64,000 bases of DNA, taken from Streptomyces sp. Tue 6430. Its GTDB lineage: Bacteria; Actinomycetota; Actinomycetes; Streptomycetales; Streptomycetaceae. Location: contig JAKGSH010000002.1 of NCBI GenBank assembly GCA_021568835.1, positions 186,001-250,000 of the forward strand, written 5' to 3'. This document shows positions 10,752 through 20,900 of the stretch, one piece after another (position 1 is the stretch's first letter; the number at the start of each line of letters is the position of its first letter). Position numbers and translations under genes: made by a program. Under the pieces are notes generated by a model. It made no database searches. It saw only the letters and a program-made list of their open reading frames with translations, and was not told the origin of the DNA.

Positions 10752-11983
10752 ATGACCATCACCGCCATCACCCACGCACGCGTCTTCGACGGCGAGCGGG
10801 TCCGGGACGAAACGACCGTCCTGCTCGACGGCCCGACCGTCGTGGCCGTCGGGGGAGCGGTGCCCGCCGCGGCGGATGTCGTCGACGCACGGGGCGGCAC
10901 GCTGTTGCCCGGCCTGTTCGACGCCCATACGCACACCTCGGAACAGGCCCTGGCCCTCGCCCTGAAGTTCGGCGTGACGACCGAACTGGAGATGCAGGGC
11001 GCCCTCACCAGGACGCGCCGGGCGCACATAGAGGACAACGACGCGGTGGCCGACGTCCGTTCGGCGGGCTTCGGCATCACCCCGCCCGGCGGGCACCCCA
11101 GCGAACTCTTCCCCGAGGGCAAGCGCCCCGGAGGCGGCGGCGGACCCGCCCGCGACGACCTGGGGGACCTGGTCATGCCCTTCGCCACCACCCCCGAGGA
11201 GGCGGCCGGGTTCATACCGAAGCTCGTGGAGTCGGGCTCCGACTACATCAAGTTCATGGTCGACGACGGCACGGTCGAGGGCCACCCCGGCCTGCCCTGT
11301 CTGGACCGGGCCACGCTGAACGCGGGCGTCGCCGAGGCGCGGCGGCACGGAATGCTCACCGTCGCCCACGCGCTCACCCTGGAGGCCACCCGCATGGCGA
11401 TCGAGGCCGGGATCGACGGCCTCGTCCACGTCTTCATGGACCGTCCCCACACCGACGAGATCATCGACCTCATCGCCGACTCCGGTGCCTTCGTCGTCCC
11501 CTGCGTGGTCCTGAACGCCTCCATGATGGGCATCACCGGAGCGGCCCACGCGGATGACCGCCGGGTCGCCTCCCGGCTGGACGAGGCCTGGCTGACGACG
11601 CTGCGCTCCAGCTTCGACCGCTATCCCAGGGGAAACTGGAGGACGTCCTCGCCACCGTCAGGGCGCTGCACGACGCCGGCGTCGATCTCCTGGTCGGCAG
11701 CGACGCCTCCGTGCCCGTCCCCTTCCTCGGCGGCGTCGCCCACGGCGCCAGCGTCCACCACGAGATGCGCTACCTGGTCCGGGCGGGACTGTCACCCCTC
11801 GACGCACTGCGCGCGGCGACCGCCACCCCGGCGCGGCGCTTCTCCCTGGACGACCGCGGACGGATCGCCGAGGGACTGCGCGCCGACCTGCTGCTGGTGG
11901 ACGGGGACCCCACCACCGACATCGACCGCACCCTCGACATCCGTGCCGTCTGGCGCAGGGGCACCCGACTCGTCACGCGGTGA
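10752..11983 (+). CDS. Amidohydrolase (imidazolonepropionase-like), one frame break
   Basis: Metal-dependent amidohydrolase of about 410 residues. The N-terminal composite beta domain (ITHARVFDGERV, VVDARGGTLLPGLFD) leads into the metal-binding DAHTHT, then YIKFMVDDGT, a histidine in LTVAHALTLEATRMAIEAGI, VHVFMDRPHTDE, and the catalytic Asp in LLVGSDASVPVPF. One base is missing near 11634 in an AGGGG run, moving frame 3 to frame 2 at RYPRG/KLEDVLATVRALH. The C-terminus DNA encodes the usual ADLLLVDGDPTTDI. ATG 10752 is preceded by a GGAAGCGAGG-type ribosome site. Substrate cannot be read from sequence; it is probably induced through the divergent MarR. Confidence 0.85.
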
Positions 11984-12040
11984 CGTGCGGGCCTGGGCCG
12001 GGCCTCCTGGACCACGTCCTCGGCTTCGGCGAGGTGATGG

Positions 12041-12076
12041 CCAGCGGCCAGCAGCCAGCAGCCAGCAGCCAGCAGT
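12041..12076. repeat. 7-bp tandem repeat (CCAGCAG)
   Basis: Five consecutive 7-bp units of CCAGCAG, the first with one change (CCAGCGG), lie in the 133-bp gap between convergent genes. Immediately before it, at about 12003-12027, the minus strand encodes AEDVVQEA, reminiscent of sigma-70 region 2 of ECF factors, but too short to call. Confidence 0.85.
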
Positions 12077-12116
12077 CCGCGGCCGACGGGCACACGAGGT
12101 GCGGCGCTGCGGACGG

Positions 12117-12970
12117 TCACTTCCGGCCGGTGCCGTAGAAGCGCACGTAGTCGACCGTCATCGTCGCCGGAGAGGGTGTCGAGGCGTCCGGAGGGCCCGG
12201 CCAGTCGCCCCCGACGGCGACGTTGAGCAGCAGGTGCATGTCCTGTTCGAAGACCCAGTCGCGTGGTGCGGGCAGCTTCGACGGAGTCAGGGTGAAATAC
12301 GGCTTCCCGTCGACGGACCAGGTGATGCGGCGCGGCTGCTTGTCGACGGCGTACGTGTGGAACGCCTGCGACGCGTCGGCCGGGAGGGTGGTGGAGCCGC
12401 CGATCCCGTTCTCGTTGAAGTAGGTCGGCCCGTGCGCGGTGCCGTACACCGTCCGTGGTTCTCCGCCCACCACCTCGCAGATGTCGATCTCCCCCTGCCG
12501 GGCCATTCGACGCCGTTGTCGCCCAGCATCCAGATCGCCGGCAGCAGTCCTGTGCCGGTGGGCAGCTTCGCGCGGATCTCCGCACGTCCGTGAGTGAGCG
12601 CGACCTTCCCCTCGGTGGTCAGACGGGCCGACGTCCAGGTGCAGAACTCCTGTGTGTAACAGGGAAGTTCGGAGTCGGTGGGGGCCGGCCGCGCCGAGAT
12701 CGAGAGGTGACCCGCGCCATCGAGCGCGGAGTTGGCCACGTCGTCCGTGTAGTACTGCAGTTCGTTGTTGCCCCACCCTTCGGCGTCCCGGTTCCCGACC
12801 TCGGTGTTCCACGACTTCTCCGCGGGCCGGGTGTCCGCCGCCCCGTCGAACTCGGCCTGCCAGAAAGGCTTTTCCGCAACCGGTGAGGGGCGCGTGTCCG
12901 GAGTCGAAGCGCATCCGCACAGCAGTCCGCCCAGCGCCAGCGCGAGTGCCAGGCGGGTACGTCGATTCAT
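12117..12970 (-). CDS. Glycoside hydrolase family 16 lipoprotein, one frame break
   Basis: Secreted or membrane-anchored beta-glucanase-like enzyme of 284 residues. The N-terminus has Arg residues, a hydrophobic stretch LALALALGGLL and a lipobox-like CGCAS. The GH16 fold begins at FWQAEFDG and includes GNNELQYYTDD, ARLTTEGKVALTHGRAEIRA, and the catalytic motif GEIDICEVVGGEP with both glutamates, followed by WSVDGKPYFTL and LLLNVAVGGDWPG. One base is missing in a CCC run near 12507 between EWP and QGEIDI. The motif type suggests endo-beta-1,3-glucanase or a related beta-glucan hydrolase. It is transcribed alone toward the amidohydrolase gene. Confidence 0.88.
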
Positions 12971-13395
12971 CGCGTCGCTTCCGAGAGGTCGTGCGGGGAG
13001 GTGGGCGCAGCCGGTTTCGTCGCCTGCGAGGGGTGACCGAAGCGGCGGGGACGAACACTGTGCGCCCTGCGCAGACCCTACTGAACGACTGCTTCGGAGG
13101 GCGCGGCGGGCGTCCGGCTCCGCCGGCCTCGGCAGGGAGGCGCCGGCTCCGGGTGCGCCCGTGCAAGGGCGTCACGGCCGGTCGGGCGACCACCGTCATG
13201 GACGTGGCCGCCGGGGCACCGGGCGGACGTCCCGCACCCACCCGCAACACCGGCCGGGCGGCCTGCTTCGGCCCCTGCCGCTCGGGGCGGCCGACCCGGG
13301 CCCCGGAAGGTGGCCCGCCGACGTGACGGCCGCCCACCCGGTTGCCGCGAACGTGCCGGGGTATGCCTCTCGCCGTATTCGTCGGGGAGGGGACC
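12971..13395. other. 425 bp without a recognisable gene
   Basis: Upstream region of the GH16 gene (minus) and of the small membrane protein (plus). The six frames contain only Arg/Pro-rich shadows. Promoters for the two divergent genes must lie here, but I cannot point to specific boxes. Confidence 0.5.
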
Positions 13396-13584
13396 ATGAG
13401 CAGCGACAGCGAAAGCGGCGAGGGCGGCGACGACGGGCACGGCGGGGTGACGCGGAACCGCCGCGAACTGCTCTGGCGCATCGGCATCGCGATCTTCTTC
13501 ACGGCCCTCGTCATCTTCTTCGTCTCCATCTACGAGGACCCCGGCCCGGTATGCGGAACGGGCCAGGACAAGGGGCCCTGTTGA
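13396..13584 (+). CDS. Small single-span membrane protein
   Basis: Protein of 62 residues starting MSSDSESGEGGDDG at ATG 13396, preceded by a GGGGAGGGG ribosome site. An acidic Gly/Ser-rich head is followed by RNRRELLWRIG and one transmembrane helix IAIFFTALVIFFVSIYE, then a short tail with two cysteines (VCGTGQDKGPC). Charge distribution suggests the N-terminus in the cytoplasm and the cysteine tail outside. No family recognised. Frame-specific codon bias supports it being real. Confidence 0.65.
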   Translation: MSSDSESGEGGDDGHGGVTRNRRELLWRIGIAIFFTALVIFFVSIYEDPGPVCGTGQDKGPC

Positions 13585-13722
13585 AACACCTGGGGGAGAC
13601 CGGCCGCGCACACCGCCGCTGAACGGCATGCCCGCCGTGGCCCCGGACCTCGAGTGCTCCGGGTGCCGCCGTTTCGTCGTCGCCCCGCGCCCGGAGTCCT
13701 GTTGCGGCGAATGCTCCTGCGG

Positions 13723-13900
13723 TCAGCGCGGGATGCCCGCATCATCGAGGTATCGGTGCATGACTTCCGTGGGAAGGTCCGGGTTTCCGAGGGCGAAAGA
13801 GGAGGTCTCCGCGTTCCCGCAGCTTTGGAGGATGAGGTCGACGGGCAGCGCGGGGTCGGGTCAACGTCGGCGAACACGCTCTGCCACCCCTCCAGAACTG
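13723..13900 (-). pseudogene. Leucine-rich-variant-like C-terminal remnant
   Basis: The minus strand encodes [14 protein letters not shown], then after a one-base frame change [20 protein letters not shown] and [20 protein letters not shown], ending with a TGA at 13723-13725. The [18 protein letters not shown] ending resembles the last repeat of leucine-rich-repeat-variant proteins common in Streptomyces. An in-frame stop lies directly upstream of the fragment and no N-terminal part is present, so it looks like a remnant. Family assignment is tentative. Confidence 0.4.
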
Positions 13901-14033
13901 CCCGGCACTTCCGTCAGGAGGAGCCTGGTCGATCACCCGGACCTCGGGCTCGACGTGCCCTCTTCACGGTGGGCGAGAAGCGGCGCGTGCGGCGCTGTAC
14001 GCCCCACCCGCCGCCCCGGCCGGAAGTGCTTCC

Positions 14034-14222
14034 TCACCGTCCGGCGTGCGTACGCAGGGCTCGACGACCGGTGTCGTCCGGCTGACCGGGAGGTCTCGGC
14101 AGGGGGTCGCTGTAGCGGTGGGCCGCGATCCGGGCGTCGTGCTGTGCGTTGAGCAGGCGGATCAGGAGTGCCCCGATGCCGATCGCAAGGATGATCGCCG
14201 CGATGAGGACGAGGGTTTCCAC
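14034..14222 (-). CDS. Small membrane protein
   Basis: Protein of 62 residues. GTG 14222 follows a GGAGG seven bases upstream. The sequence begins VETLVLIAAIILAIGIGALL, one transmembrane helix, then a basic cytoplasmic tail RLLNAQHDARIAAHRYSDPL. It starts five bases downstream of the DUF5994 stop at 14228, so the two genes form an operon. No family recognised. Confidence 0.65.
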   Translation of the reverse strand: METLVLIAAIILAIGIGALLIRLLNAQHDARIAAHRYSDPLPRPPGQPDDTGRRALRTHAGR

Positions 14223-14227
14223 GAAAC

Positions 14228-14803
14228 TCACCTCCAGGTGTTTCCGGGCAGCGGGAGGGCGCGTCGGCCTGCGAGGCTCCCGAAGGGGGACATGCAGGCC
14301 CCGCCCTCGCTCTCCCAACTGGCTTCCCGGCGCAGGCCGTCGCGAATGCCGCGCCCGATCGCGGCTTCGTCGGCCATCAGGACTCCGGCGGTGAGGACGC
14401 TCCCGGGGATCGCCGCGGCGGCCATCAAACGGGCCGCGGCGGCGGGCTCCGTCTCGGGCGGGATCACCAGCAGGTCCCAGCGGCCGGCGGTGTAGGAGAG
14501 CAGGATCAGCTTGTCGGGGTGCTGTTCGGTGAACCAGCCCACATGCACGGCGTGCCCGGCCACAGGCACCTTGCGCGGTATGACGGGCCAGCGGGTGGGG
14601 TTCACGGTGACGCGTGTGATGCGTCCCCAGACTTCGTCGAGTACGGCCGCGAGCGGCGGAAGCTCCGCCTCGAGATCGCGCGAGTAGGGCCACCAGGCGC
14701 CATCGAGCCGGCCGGCGAGGGTGGTCTTCGGGGTGAGCGACAAGCGTGCCGGGAGCTCTGCGGCGAGGTCGCGCGGCGCGGTCCGGTCGAGGGTGGTGGT
14801 CAT
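14228..14803 (-). CDS. DUF5994 family protein
   Basis: Cytoplasmic protein of 191 residues matching the Streptomyces DUF5994 family by LDGAWWPYSRDLEAELPPLA, WGRITRVTVNPTRWPVIPRK and AVHVGWFTEQHPDKLILLSY, followed by GRWDLLVIPPET and an Ala-rich helix. ATG 14803 is the start. Function of the family is unknown to me; members often occur in multiple copies. The C-terminal 40 residues (after the conserved RLMAAAAIPGSVLTA helix) are less typical. A truncated copy sits divergently about 140 bp away at 14941. Confidence 0.85.
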   Translation of the reverse strand: MTTTLDRTAPRDLAAELPARLSLTPKTTLAGRLDGAWWPYSRDLEAELPPLAAVLDEVWGRITRVTVNPTRWPVIPRKVPVAGHAVHVGWFTEQHPDKLILLSYTAGRWDLLVIPPETEPAAAARLMAAAAIPGSVLTAGVLMADEAAIGRGIRDGLRREASWESEGGACMSPFGSLAGRRALPLPGNTWR

Positions 14804-14940
14804 GGTGCGGACCTGCCCCCGGGCTGCCCGTCGGCAGCCCGGTTTTTCGTGATCGCCGGAAACGACACCCGCATGAAGGCCGGTGTGCGAAGTGCTCCCG
14901 GTACTTTCACTGTACATCTGTTCGACGGGATCGGACCGTC

Positions 14941-15130
14941 TTGACCAGGTATTTTCCGGCGGAAGCGCAGCGGCAAGAGCCGTGGGCCGTGCCGCGGCCG
15001 GAGACCACGAGTTCCCGGGAGGGCGTCCTGGACGGCGCGTGGTGGCCGCATGCACGGCACGTCGGAACCGAACCGCCCTCGCTGATCGGCGCATGGGCCG
15101 AGTTCCCCGGCCCGATCACCCGCGTCGGCA
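14941..15130 (+). pseudogene. Truncated DUF5994 paralogue
   Basis: From TTG 14941 the frame encodes TRYFPAEAQRQEPWAV, a linker, then VLDGAWWPHARHVGTEPPSL and IGAWAEFPGPITRVG, corresponding to the first third of DUF5994. After this the reading degenerates and the conserved VPVAGHAVHVGWF segment is missing. It is oriented divergently from the intact DUF5994 gene, so a duplicated pair with one decayed arm. Confidence 0.6.
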
Positions 15131-15561
15131 GCCATCGTCGCCCAGACCAGGAAGAGGTGCGGAGCCGTCAGAGCCCTTCTGCCACCCGTCATGCCGCGGA
15201 GCCCGTCGGCCCGCGCGCCGGCGCACACGAGTTCCTCTGTTCCCCCTCGCCCTCACACCGTGGACGAGCCCGCCGGTCCCCGCGGGACACGCCCCGGCGC
15301 TGCTGTCACCGGCACCGATGCCGACAGCGTCCGCGCGGCCGGCGCTCTCGCTGCTGTCGGGGTCTCCGCCGGCCCTTGCGGGCCCGCATCCCGCTCCGCC
15401 GGTCCTCGGCCGTCAGCGCAAGGTGAACCACGTCACCGTCCGTTCGCGTTGGCCCGCACCCGTCTGACGGGTAGGTTCCAGCGATCACGGGGGAGGACGT
15501 CCCCACCCGCCCCGAGCGCAGATCTCCCTTCCGCACCCTCCTCTGATGAGAGATACAGGAC
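15131..15561. other. 431 bp without a recognisable gene
   Basis: Leader region of pntA. No convincing frame on either strand. The bases just before 15562 (TGAGAGATACAGGAC) supply the ribosome site; the promoter is likely somewhere in the preceding 150 bp but no clear boxes are visible. Confidence 0.5.
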
Positions 15562-17118
15562 ATGTCTGCTCAAGAACCCTCACAGCACCCTCCCCGGCGC
15601 ATCGGCGTGGTGGCCGAGTCCGTCTCCGGGGAGACGCGGATCGCGGCGACCCCGGCAACGGTGCGACTGCTGCTGGGTCTCGGCTACGAGGTCGTCGTCG
15701 AGTCCGGGGCCGGTGAGGCCTCCGGCTTCGGCGACCAGGCGTACGCCGAGGCCGGCGCGGGGATCGGCGAGGCCTGGGACGCGGATGTCGTCCTCAAGGT
15801 GAACGCCCCCTCCGACACGGAGATCCGCCGGTTGCGAAGGGGCGCGACCGTGGTCGCCCTGCTGAGCCCGGCGCAGAACCCCGAGCTGCTCCGCGCGCTC
15901 GCCGACGCCGGGGTGACCGCCCTGGCGCTGGACGCGGTGCCGCGCATCTCGCGGGCCCAGTCGATGGACGTGCTGTCCTCGATGGCCAACATCGCCGGCT
16001 ACCGCGCGGTCGTCGAGGCCGCGCACGTCTTCGGACGGTTCTTCACCGGTCAGGTCACCGCGGCGGGCAAGGTCCCGCCGGCGAAGGTGCTGGTGGCCGG
16101 CGCCGGCGTGGCCGGGCTCGCGGCGATCGGCGCCGCCTCCAGCCTCGGCGCGATCGTGCGCGCCACCGACCCGCGGCCGGAGGTCACGGACCAGGTGAAG
16201 TCGCTGGGCGGCGAGTACCTGCCGGTGGAAGCCGCCCAGGAGGCGAGCACCGACGGCTACGCCAGGGCGACCTCCGCCGACTACGACCGCGCCGCCGCCG
16301 AGCTCTACCACGAGCAGGCCAAGGACGTGGACATCGTGATCACCACCGCCCTGATCCCCGGCCGGCCGGCACCGCGCCTGCTGACGGCCGGGGACGTGGC
16401 CGTCATGAAGCCGGGCAGCGTCATCGTCGACATGGCCGCCGCGATGGGCGGCAACGTCGAAGGCACCGTGCCGGGGCGGACGGTGGTGACCGACAACGGC
16501 GTCACCATCATCGGCTACACCGACCTGGCCTCCCGGCTCCCGGCCCAGGCCTCGCAGATGTTCGGCACCAACCTGGCGAACCTGATGAAGCTGCTCACTC
16601 CCGGCAAGGACGGGCAGCTGGTCATCGACTTCGACGACGTCGTGCAGCGGGCGGTGACCGTGGTGCGCGCCGGTGACGTCACCTGGCCGCCGCCGCCCGT
16701 CGCGGTCTCGGCCGCGCCCGCCGCGCAGCCCGCGGCCGCACCCCCGGCGCCCGAGGCGAGGCAGCCGGGACTGACGCCCGCACGGCGCTTCGGCCTGATC
16801 GGGCTCGGGATGCTCGCGATGTTCCTGCTGGTGGCCTTCGCCCCCGCGCAACTCGCCGAGAACTTCACCGTGTTCGCGCTGGCCGTGGTCATCGGCTACT
16901 ACGTCATCGGCAAGGTGCACCACGCGCTGCACACCCCGCTGATGTCGGTGACCAACGCGATCTCCGGCATCGTCGTCATCGGCGCCCTGCTGCAGATCGG
17001 GCACGAGAGCCGGATCGTCACCACGCTGTCCTTCGTGGCCGTCCTGCTGACGAGCGTCAACATCTTCGGAGGCTTCGCCGTCACCCGCCGCATGCTGTCC
17101 ATGTTCTCGAAAGGCTGA
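15562..17118 (+). CDS. pntA: NAD(P) transhydrogenase subunit alpha
   Basis: Proton-translocating transhydrogenase alpha subunit, which binds NAD(H) and drives NADPH formation with subunit beta in the cytoplasmic membrane. 518 residues: AlaDH/PNT N domain (RIGVVAESVSGETRIAATPA), Rossmann NAD domain (KVLVAGAGVAGLAAIGAASS, ATDPRPEVTDQVKSLGGEYL), conserved VDIVITTALIPG and SVIVDMAAAMGGNVEGTVPG, then a Pro/Ala linker (about 385-410) and four transmembrane helices (FGLIGLGMLAMFLLVAF onward). The single-polypeptide alpha1-alpha2 layout is like E. coli PntA rather than the split PntAA/PntAB form. Intact, and 6 bp before pntB. Confidence 0.95.
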   Translation: MSAQEPSQHPPRRIGVVAESVSGETRIAATPATVRLLLGLGYEVVVESGAGEASGFGDQAYAEAGAGIGEAWDADVVLKVNAPSDTEIRRLRRGATVVALLSPAQNPELLRALADAGVTALALDAVPRISRAQSMDVLSSMANIAGYRAVVEAAHVFGRFFTGQVTAAGKVPPAKVLVAGAGVAGLAAIGAASSLGAIVRATDPRPEVTDQVKSLGGEYLPVEAAQEASTDGYARATSADYDRAAAELYHEQAKDVDIVITTALIPGRPAPRLLTAGDVAVMKPGSVIVDMAAAMGGNVEGTVPGRTVVTDNGVTIIGYTDLASRLPAQASQMFGTNLANLMKLLTPGKDGQLVIDFDDVVQRAVTVVRAGDVTWPPPPVAVSAAPAAQPAAAPPAPEARQPGLTPARRFGLIGLGMLAMFLLVAFAPAQLAENFTVFALAVVIGYYVIGKVHHALHTPLMSVTNAISGIVVIGALLQIGHESRIVTTLSFVAVLLTSVNIFGGFAVTRRMLSMFSKG

Positions 17119-17124
17119 GCCGAG

Positions 17125-18589
17125 ATGACATCCCTGACGGCCTCACACGCTGCCGACCTGGTCGCCGCCCTGCTGTTCATCCTCAGCCTGGCCGGCCTGT
17201 CCCAGCACCGCACCTCCCGCGCCGGCGTCGTCTACGGCATCGCCGGCATGGCCCTCGCCCTGGTCGCCACCGTGGTCGTGGCGGCGCAGAGCATCACCGC
17301 CGGAGCGGTCGCCCTGATCGTGCTGGCGATGGCGCTCGGCGCGGCGGCGGGCCTGTGGCGCGCCCGCCGCGTCGAGATGACGCAGATGCCCGAACTGATC
17401 GCCGTCCTGCACAGCTTCGTCGGACTCGCCGCCGTGCTGGTGGGCTGGAACAGCTATCTGGAGGTGGAGTCCCACGGCGCTGCGCAGACCCGTGTCGGCG
17501 CCGACCTGCTGGGCATCCACCACGCCGAGGTGCTCATCGGCGTCTTCATCGGCGCGGTCACGTTCACCGGCTCGATCGTCGCGTTCCTGAAGCTCTCGGC
17601 GCGCATCAAGTCCAGCCCCCTGGTGCTGCCGGGCAAGAACGCGCTGAACATCGGCGCGCTCGCGGCGTTCGTCGGGCTGACCGTCTGGTTCACGATCAGC
17701 CCGAGCCTGCCCCTGATGATCGCGGTGACCGCGCTGGCGCTGGCGCTCGGCTGGCACCTGGTCGCCTCGATCGGCGGCGGCGACATGCCGGTCGTCGTCT
17801 CCATGCTGAACAGCTACTCGGGCTGGGCGGCGGCCGCGGCCGGCTTCCTGCTCGACAACAACCTGCTCATCGTCACGGGCGCGCTGGTGGGATCCTCCGG
17901 TGCCTACCTGTCGTACATCATGTGCAGGGCGATGAACCGGTCGTTCCTCTCCGTCATCGCCGGCGGCTTCGGCATCGAGGCGCCGTCCGCGGACGGGACG
18001 GACCACGGCGAGCACCGTGAGGTGCGGGCCGCGGAGGCGGCCGAGATGCTGGCCCAGGCCCGGTCGGTGATCATCACGCCGGATACGGCATGGCCGTCGC
18101 GCAGGCCCAGCACCCGGTCGCGGAGCTGACGCTGCGGCTGCGCGAGCGGGGGGTCGAGGTCCGCTTCGGCGTCCACCCCGTCGCCGGGCGCCTGCCCGGT
18201 CACATGAACGTGCTGCTGGCCGAGGCGAAGGTGCCGTACGACATCGTCCTGGAGATGGACGAGATCAACGACGACTTCACCGACACCTCGGTCGTCCTGG
18301 TCATCGGCGCCAACGACACCGTCAACCCCGCCGCCACCGACGACCCGGGCAGTCCGATCGCCGGCATGCCGGTGCTGCGGGTCTGGAAGCCGAGCAGGTC
18401 ATCGTCTTCAAGCGCTCCATGGCCTCCGGCTACGCGGGCGTGCAGAACCCGCTCTTCTTCCGCGAGAACAGCGGCATGCTCTTCGGCGACGCCAAACAGA
18501 GCGTGGAGGAGATCCTGCGGGCGCTCGGCACCGACGGCCGGAGCGACGCGTCCCCGACCGCACACCGGGCGACGGCGGTCGGCCGCTGA
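17125..18589 (+). CDS. pntB: NAD(P) transhydrogenase subunit beta, two frame breaks
   Basis: Membrane subunit of transhydrogenase with the NADP(H)-binding domain III. ATG 17125 opens a string of transmembrane helices ([67 protein letters not shown]). Domain III follows as [70 protein letters not shown], and [20 protein letters not shown]. One base is missing near 18081 (inside PGYGMA) and one near 18386 (VW/EAEQ); restored length is 488 residues, the normal size. Frame breaks fall in the most conserved part, so a real mutation would abolish function, which argues for sequence error. Confidence 0.93.
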
Positions 18590-18887
18590 CCGGCCCGCTC
18601 CGCGCCGACGGCGTGCCCGGCGGGACGCCCGCGACCGCGGACGCCCACCCGGACGCCGCGCACGACCGGGTGGGCGTCGGCCTCCGGGTCGCGCACGGCC
18701 TCCGGGCGGGCCCGGAGGCGGTCTCCGACGACGGCCCCCCTCCCGCGCGCCGCCGCGCACCGCAGGGAACCGCGCGGGCACGGCCCCGCGACCCGCGCCA
18801 TGCGCGGAGCCGCTCCGACCGCTGCCGCCCCGACCGGCCGGAGGGCCGGCCTGCGGGCCGGCCGCCGGGGGCCGTGCCGGCGCCCGG

Positions 18888-19520
18888 TCAGCGGCGGATC
18901 AGGCCGAGTTCCGTGGCGGTGGCGACGGCGGCGGTGCGGGAGTCGACGTCGAGCTTGGCGTAGACACGGGCCAGGTGGGACTTGACGGTTCCCTCCGTCA
19001 GGTGGAGGCGGGCGCCGACGGCCTGGTTGGACAGGCCCGCGGCGACCAGGGTGAGGACTTCCGTCTCGCGCCGGGTCAGGGCGGTGCCGGGGGTGCGCAG
19101 CCGGTGCATCAGCCGGTCCGCGACGGTGGGCGCCAGTATGGTGCGCCCCGCCGCGGCGGTGCGTACGGCGGCGGCGAGGTCCTCGGGCGGGGCGTCCTTG
19201 AGGAGGTAGCCGGTGGCACCGGCCTCGATCGCGGAAGGGTGTCGGCGTCGGTGTCGTAGGTGGTGACGATCAGTACGCGGGGCCGTCCGCCAGGGCGGTG
19301 ATCCGGGCGGTGGCCTCGGCGCCGTTCATCCCCCCGCCGAACTGGAGGTCCATCAGGACGACGTCGATGTCGCCCCGGGCGGCGCGGACGACGGCCTCCT
19401 CGGCGGTGGCGGCCTCGGCCACCACGTCGATGCCGTCCTCGGTCTGCAGCACGGCGCGCAGCCCGGCCGGACCACGGGGTGGTCGTCGGCCACGAGCAGG
19501 CGGATGGAGTGGTCGGTCAC
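18888..19520 (-). CDS. NarL/LuxR-type response regulator, three frame breaks
   Basis: Two-component response regulator of 211 residues. The receiver shows acidic residues in [13 protein letters not shown], phosphoacceptor Asp in [12 protein letters not shown], Thr/Tyr region [14 protein letters not shown] and Lys in [15 protein letters not shown]; the C-terminal LuxR HTH is [40 protein letters not shown]. Single bases are missing near 19466, 19280 and 19234. GTG 19520 overlaps the histidine kinase TGA (GTGA), so kinase and regulator are translationally coupled. Probable target is the divergent ABC exporter at 20901. Confidence 0.88.
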
Positions 19521-20730
19521 GGACGGGCCTTCGGTTCGTCGGAGGGTGGGACGAGGGGCAGCCGGGCGGCCAGGGCGGTGCCGCGGCCGGGAGCGGACAC
19601 GAGGGTGAGGGTGCCGCCGAGCGCCCGGGCCCGGGCGCGCATGGCGGCCAGGCCGAACCCTCCGCCCTCGGGGCGGGTTCGGGCGGACGGGCCGGGTCGA
19701 AGCCGCGTCCGTCGTCGACGACGTCGAGGACGACCTCTTCGCCGGCGTGGCCGAGCGTGACGTCGACGGCGGTGGCCCCGGCGTGCCGGACGGTGTTCGC
19801 CAGGGCGGACTGGGCGATGCGCAGCAGCGCCACCTCCTGCGCGGTCGCCAGCGGTACGGGGGTGCCGGTGAGGTGGAAGCGTGCGGTGAGCCGGTGCCGG
19901 GCGCCGGTGGTGGCGCACAGGCGTTCCAGGGCGCCGGCCAGGGTGGTGCTCTCCAGGGCGGGCGGGCTGAGGGCGGCGACGAAGCGGCGGGCCTCGGCGA
20001 GGTTGTCGACGGCGGCCTGCCGCGCCTGGTCGACGTAGTGGGCCGCGTCCTGCGGTGCCCGGGGGAGAGCCCGTTCGGCGGCGCGAAGCAGGAGCTGGAT
20101 GCTGGAGAGGCCCTGCGCGAGGGTGTCGTGGATCTCGCGGGCCAGGCGTTCGCGTTCGGCCAGCACCCCGGCGGTGTGCTGGACCCGCGCCAGGTCGGCG
20201 CGGGTGCGGTGAGCTCCTCGATCAGGCGCCTGCGCCGTTCGCTCTCCCGGTACAGGGTCTGGTACCCCCACACCACGGCGACGGCGACGGCGGCGCCGAG
20301 CGCGGGCCGATGGCCATGGCGGGACCGAAGGAGTGCTGATGGGCGGCGAAGCCGGTGACGGCCGCCGCCGCGGTGGCGGCCACGGCGGCGAGCCCGGCGC
20401 GGCGCGGCAGCAGGTGGAGCTGGAGGAAGTACAGCGGGAACGCCATCCATACGGCGTCGGGGGACAGGGCCAGCAGCACCAGCCACACCGTGCCCACGGC
20501 GGCCAGCCACCAGGCGGCGACGGGCCGGGAGGAACGGACGCGGGGCAGGAGCGGTCCGGCGGCGTACACCAGGCCGCACGCCGCGGCCGCGGCGGCGGTC
20601 ACCCCGGCATGGGGCCGGCCGGCGGTGAGGGCCCGGCCGGCGGCCAGGGCGAGCAGGCAGACGACCAGCAGGTGCAGGCACCAGGCCAGCGCCCGGGGGT
20701 CGGCGTCAGGGTGGGAGCGGCGATGTTCAC
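19517..20730 (-). CDS. Sensor histidine kinase (HisKA_3), four frame breaks
   Basis: Membrane histidine kinase of about 405 residues. GTG 20730 follows GGGAGGC. The N-terminal third holds four to five transmembrane helices (PVAAWWLAAVGTVWLVLLAL, AVAVAVVWGYQTLY). The DHp helix has the phosphoacceptor His in LAREIHDTLAQGLSSIQLLL, and the HATPase has SALANTVRHAGAT and VVDDGRGFDP, then GFGLAAMRARARALGGTLTL. Bases are missing near 20697, 20305, 20208 and 19672. It is upstream of and coupled to the response regulator, and divergent from an FtsX-type ABC exporter, a common antibiotic- or envelope-stress arrangement in Streptomyces. Signal unknown. Confidence 0.88.
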
Positions 20731-20900
20731 AGTGCCTCCCAGGCTACGGAGGCGACCTCCCGGGGGCCTCCATCGAAAGGTACAACCCGCGTGCCGTCCT
20801 TCGGCCGCCGAAGTGCCGTCCTGCGCCGGACGCGCGCGCAGGGGCCGGCGGCCACGGTGGAGACACACCGCCCGCGCCGCGAGAGAGGACGGACGACGCC

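Noticed and set aside
12003..12040. Minus-strand AEDVVQEA, resembling ECF sigma region 2
   Set aside because: Only eight residues match and no further sigma-factor sequence follows in any frame.
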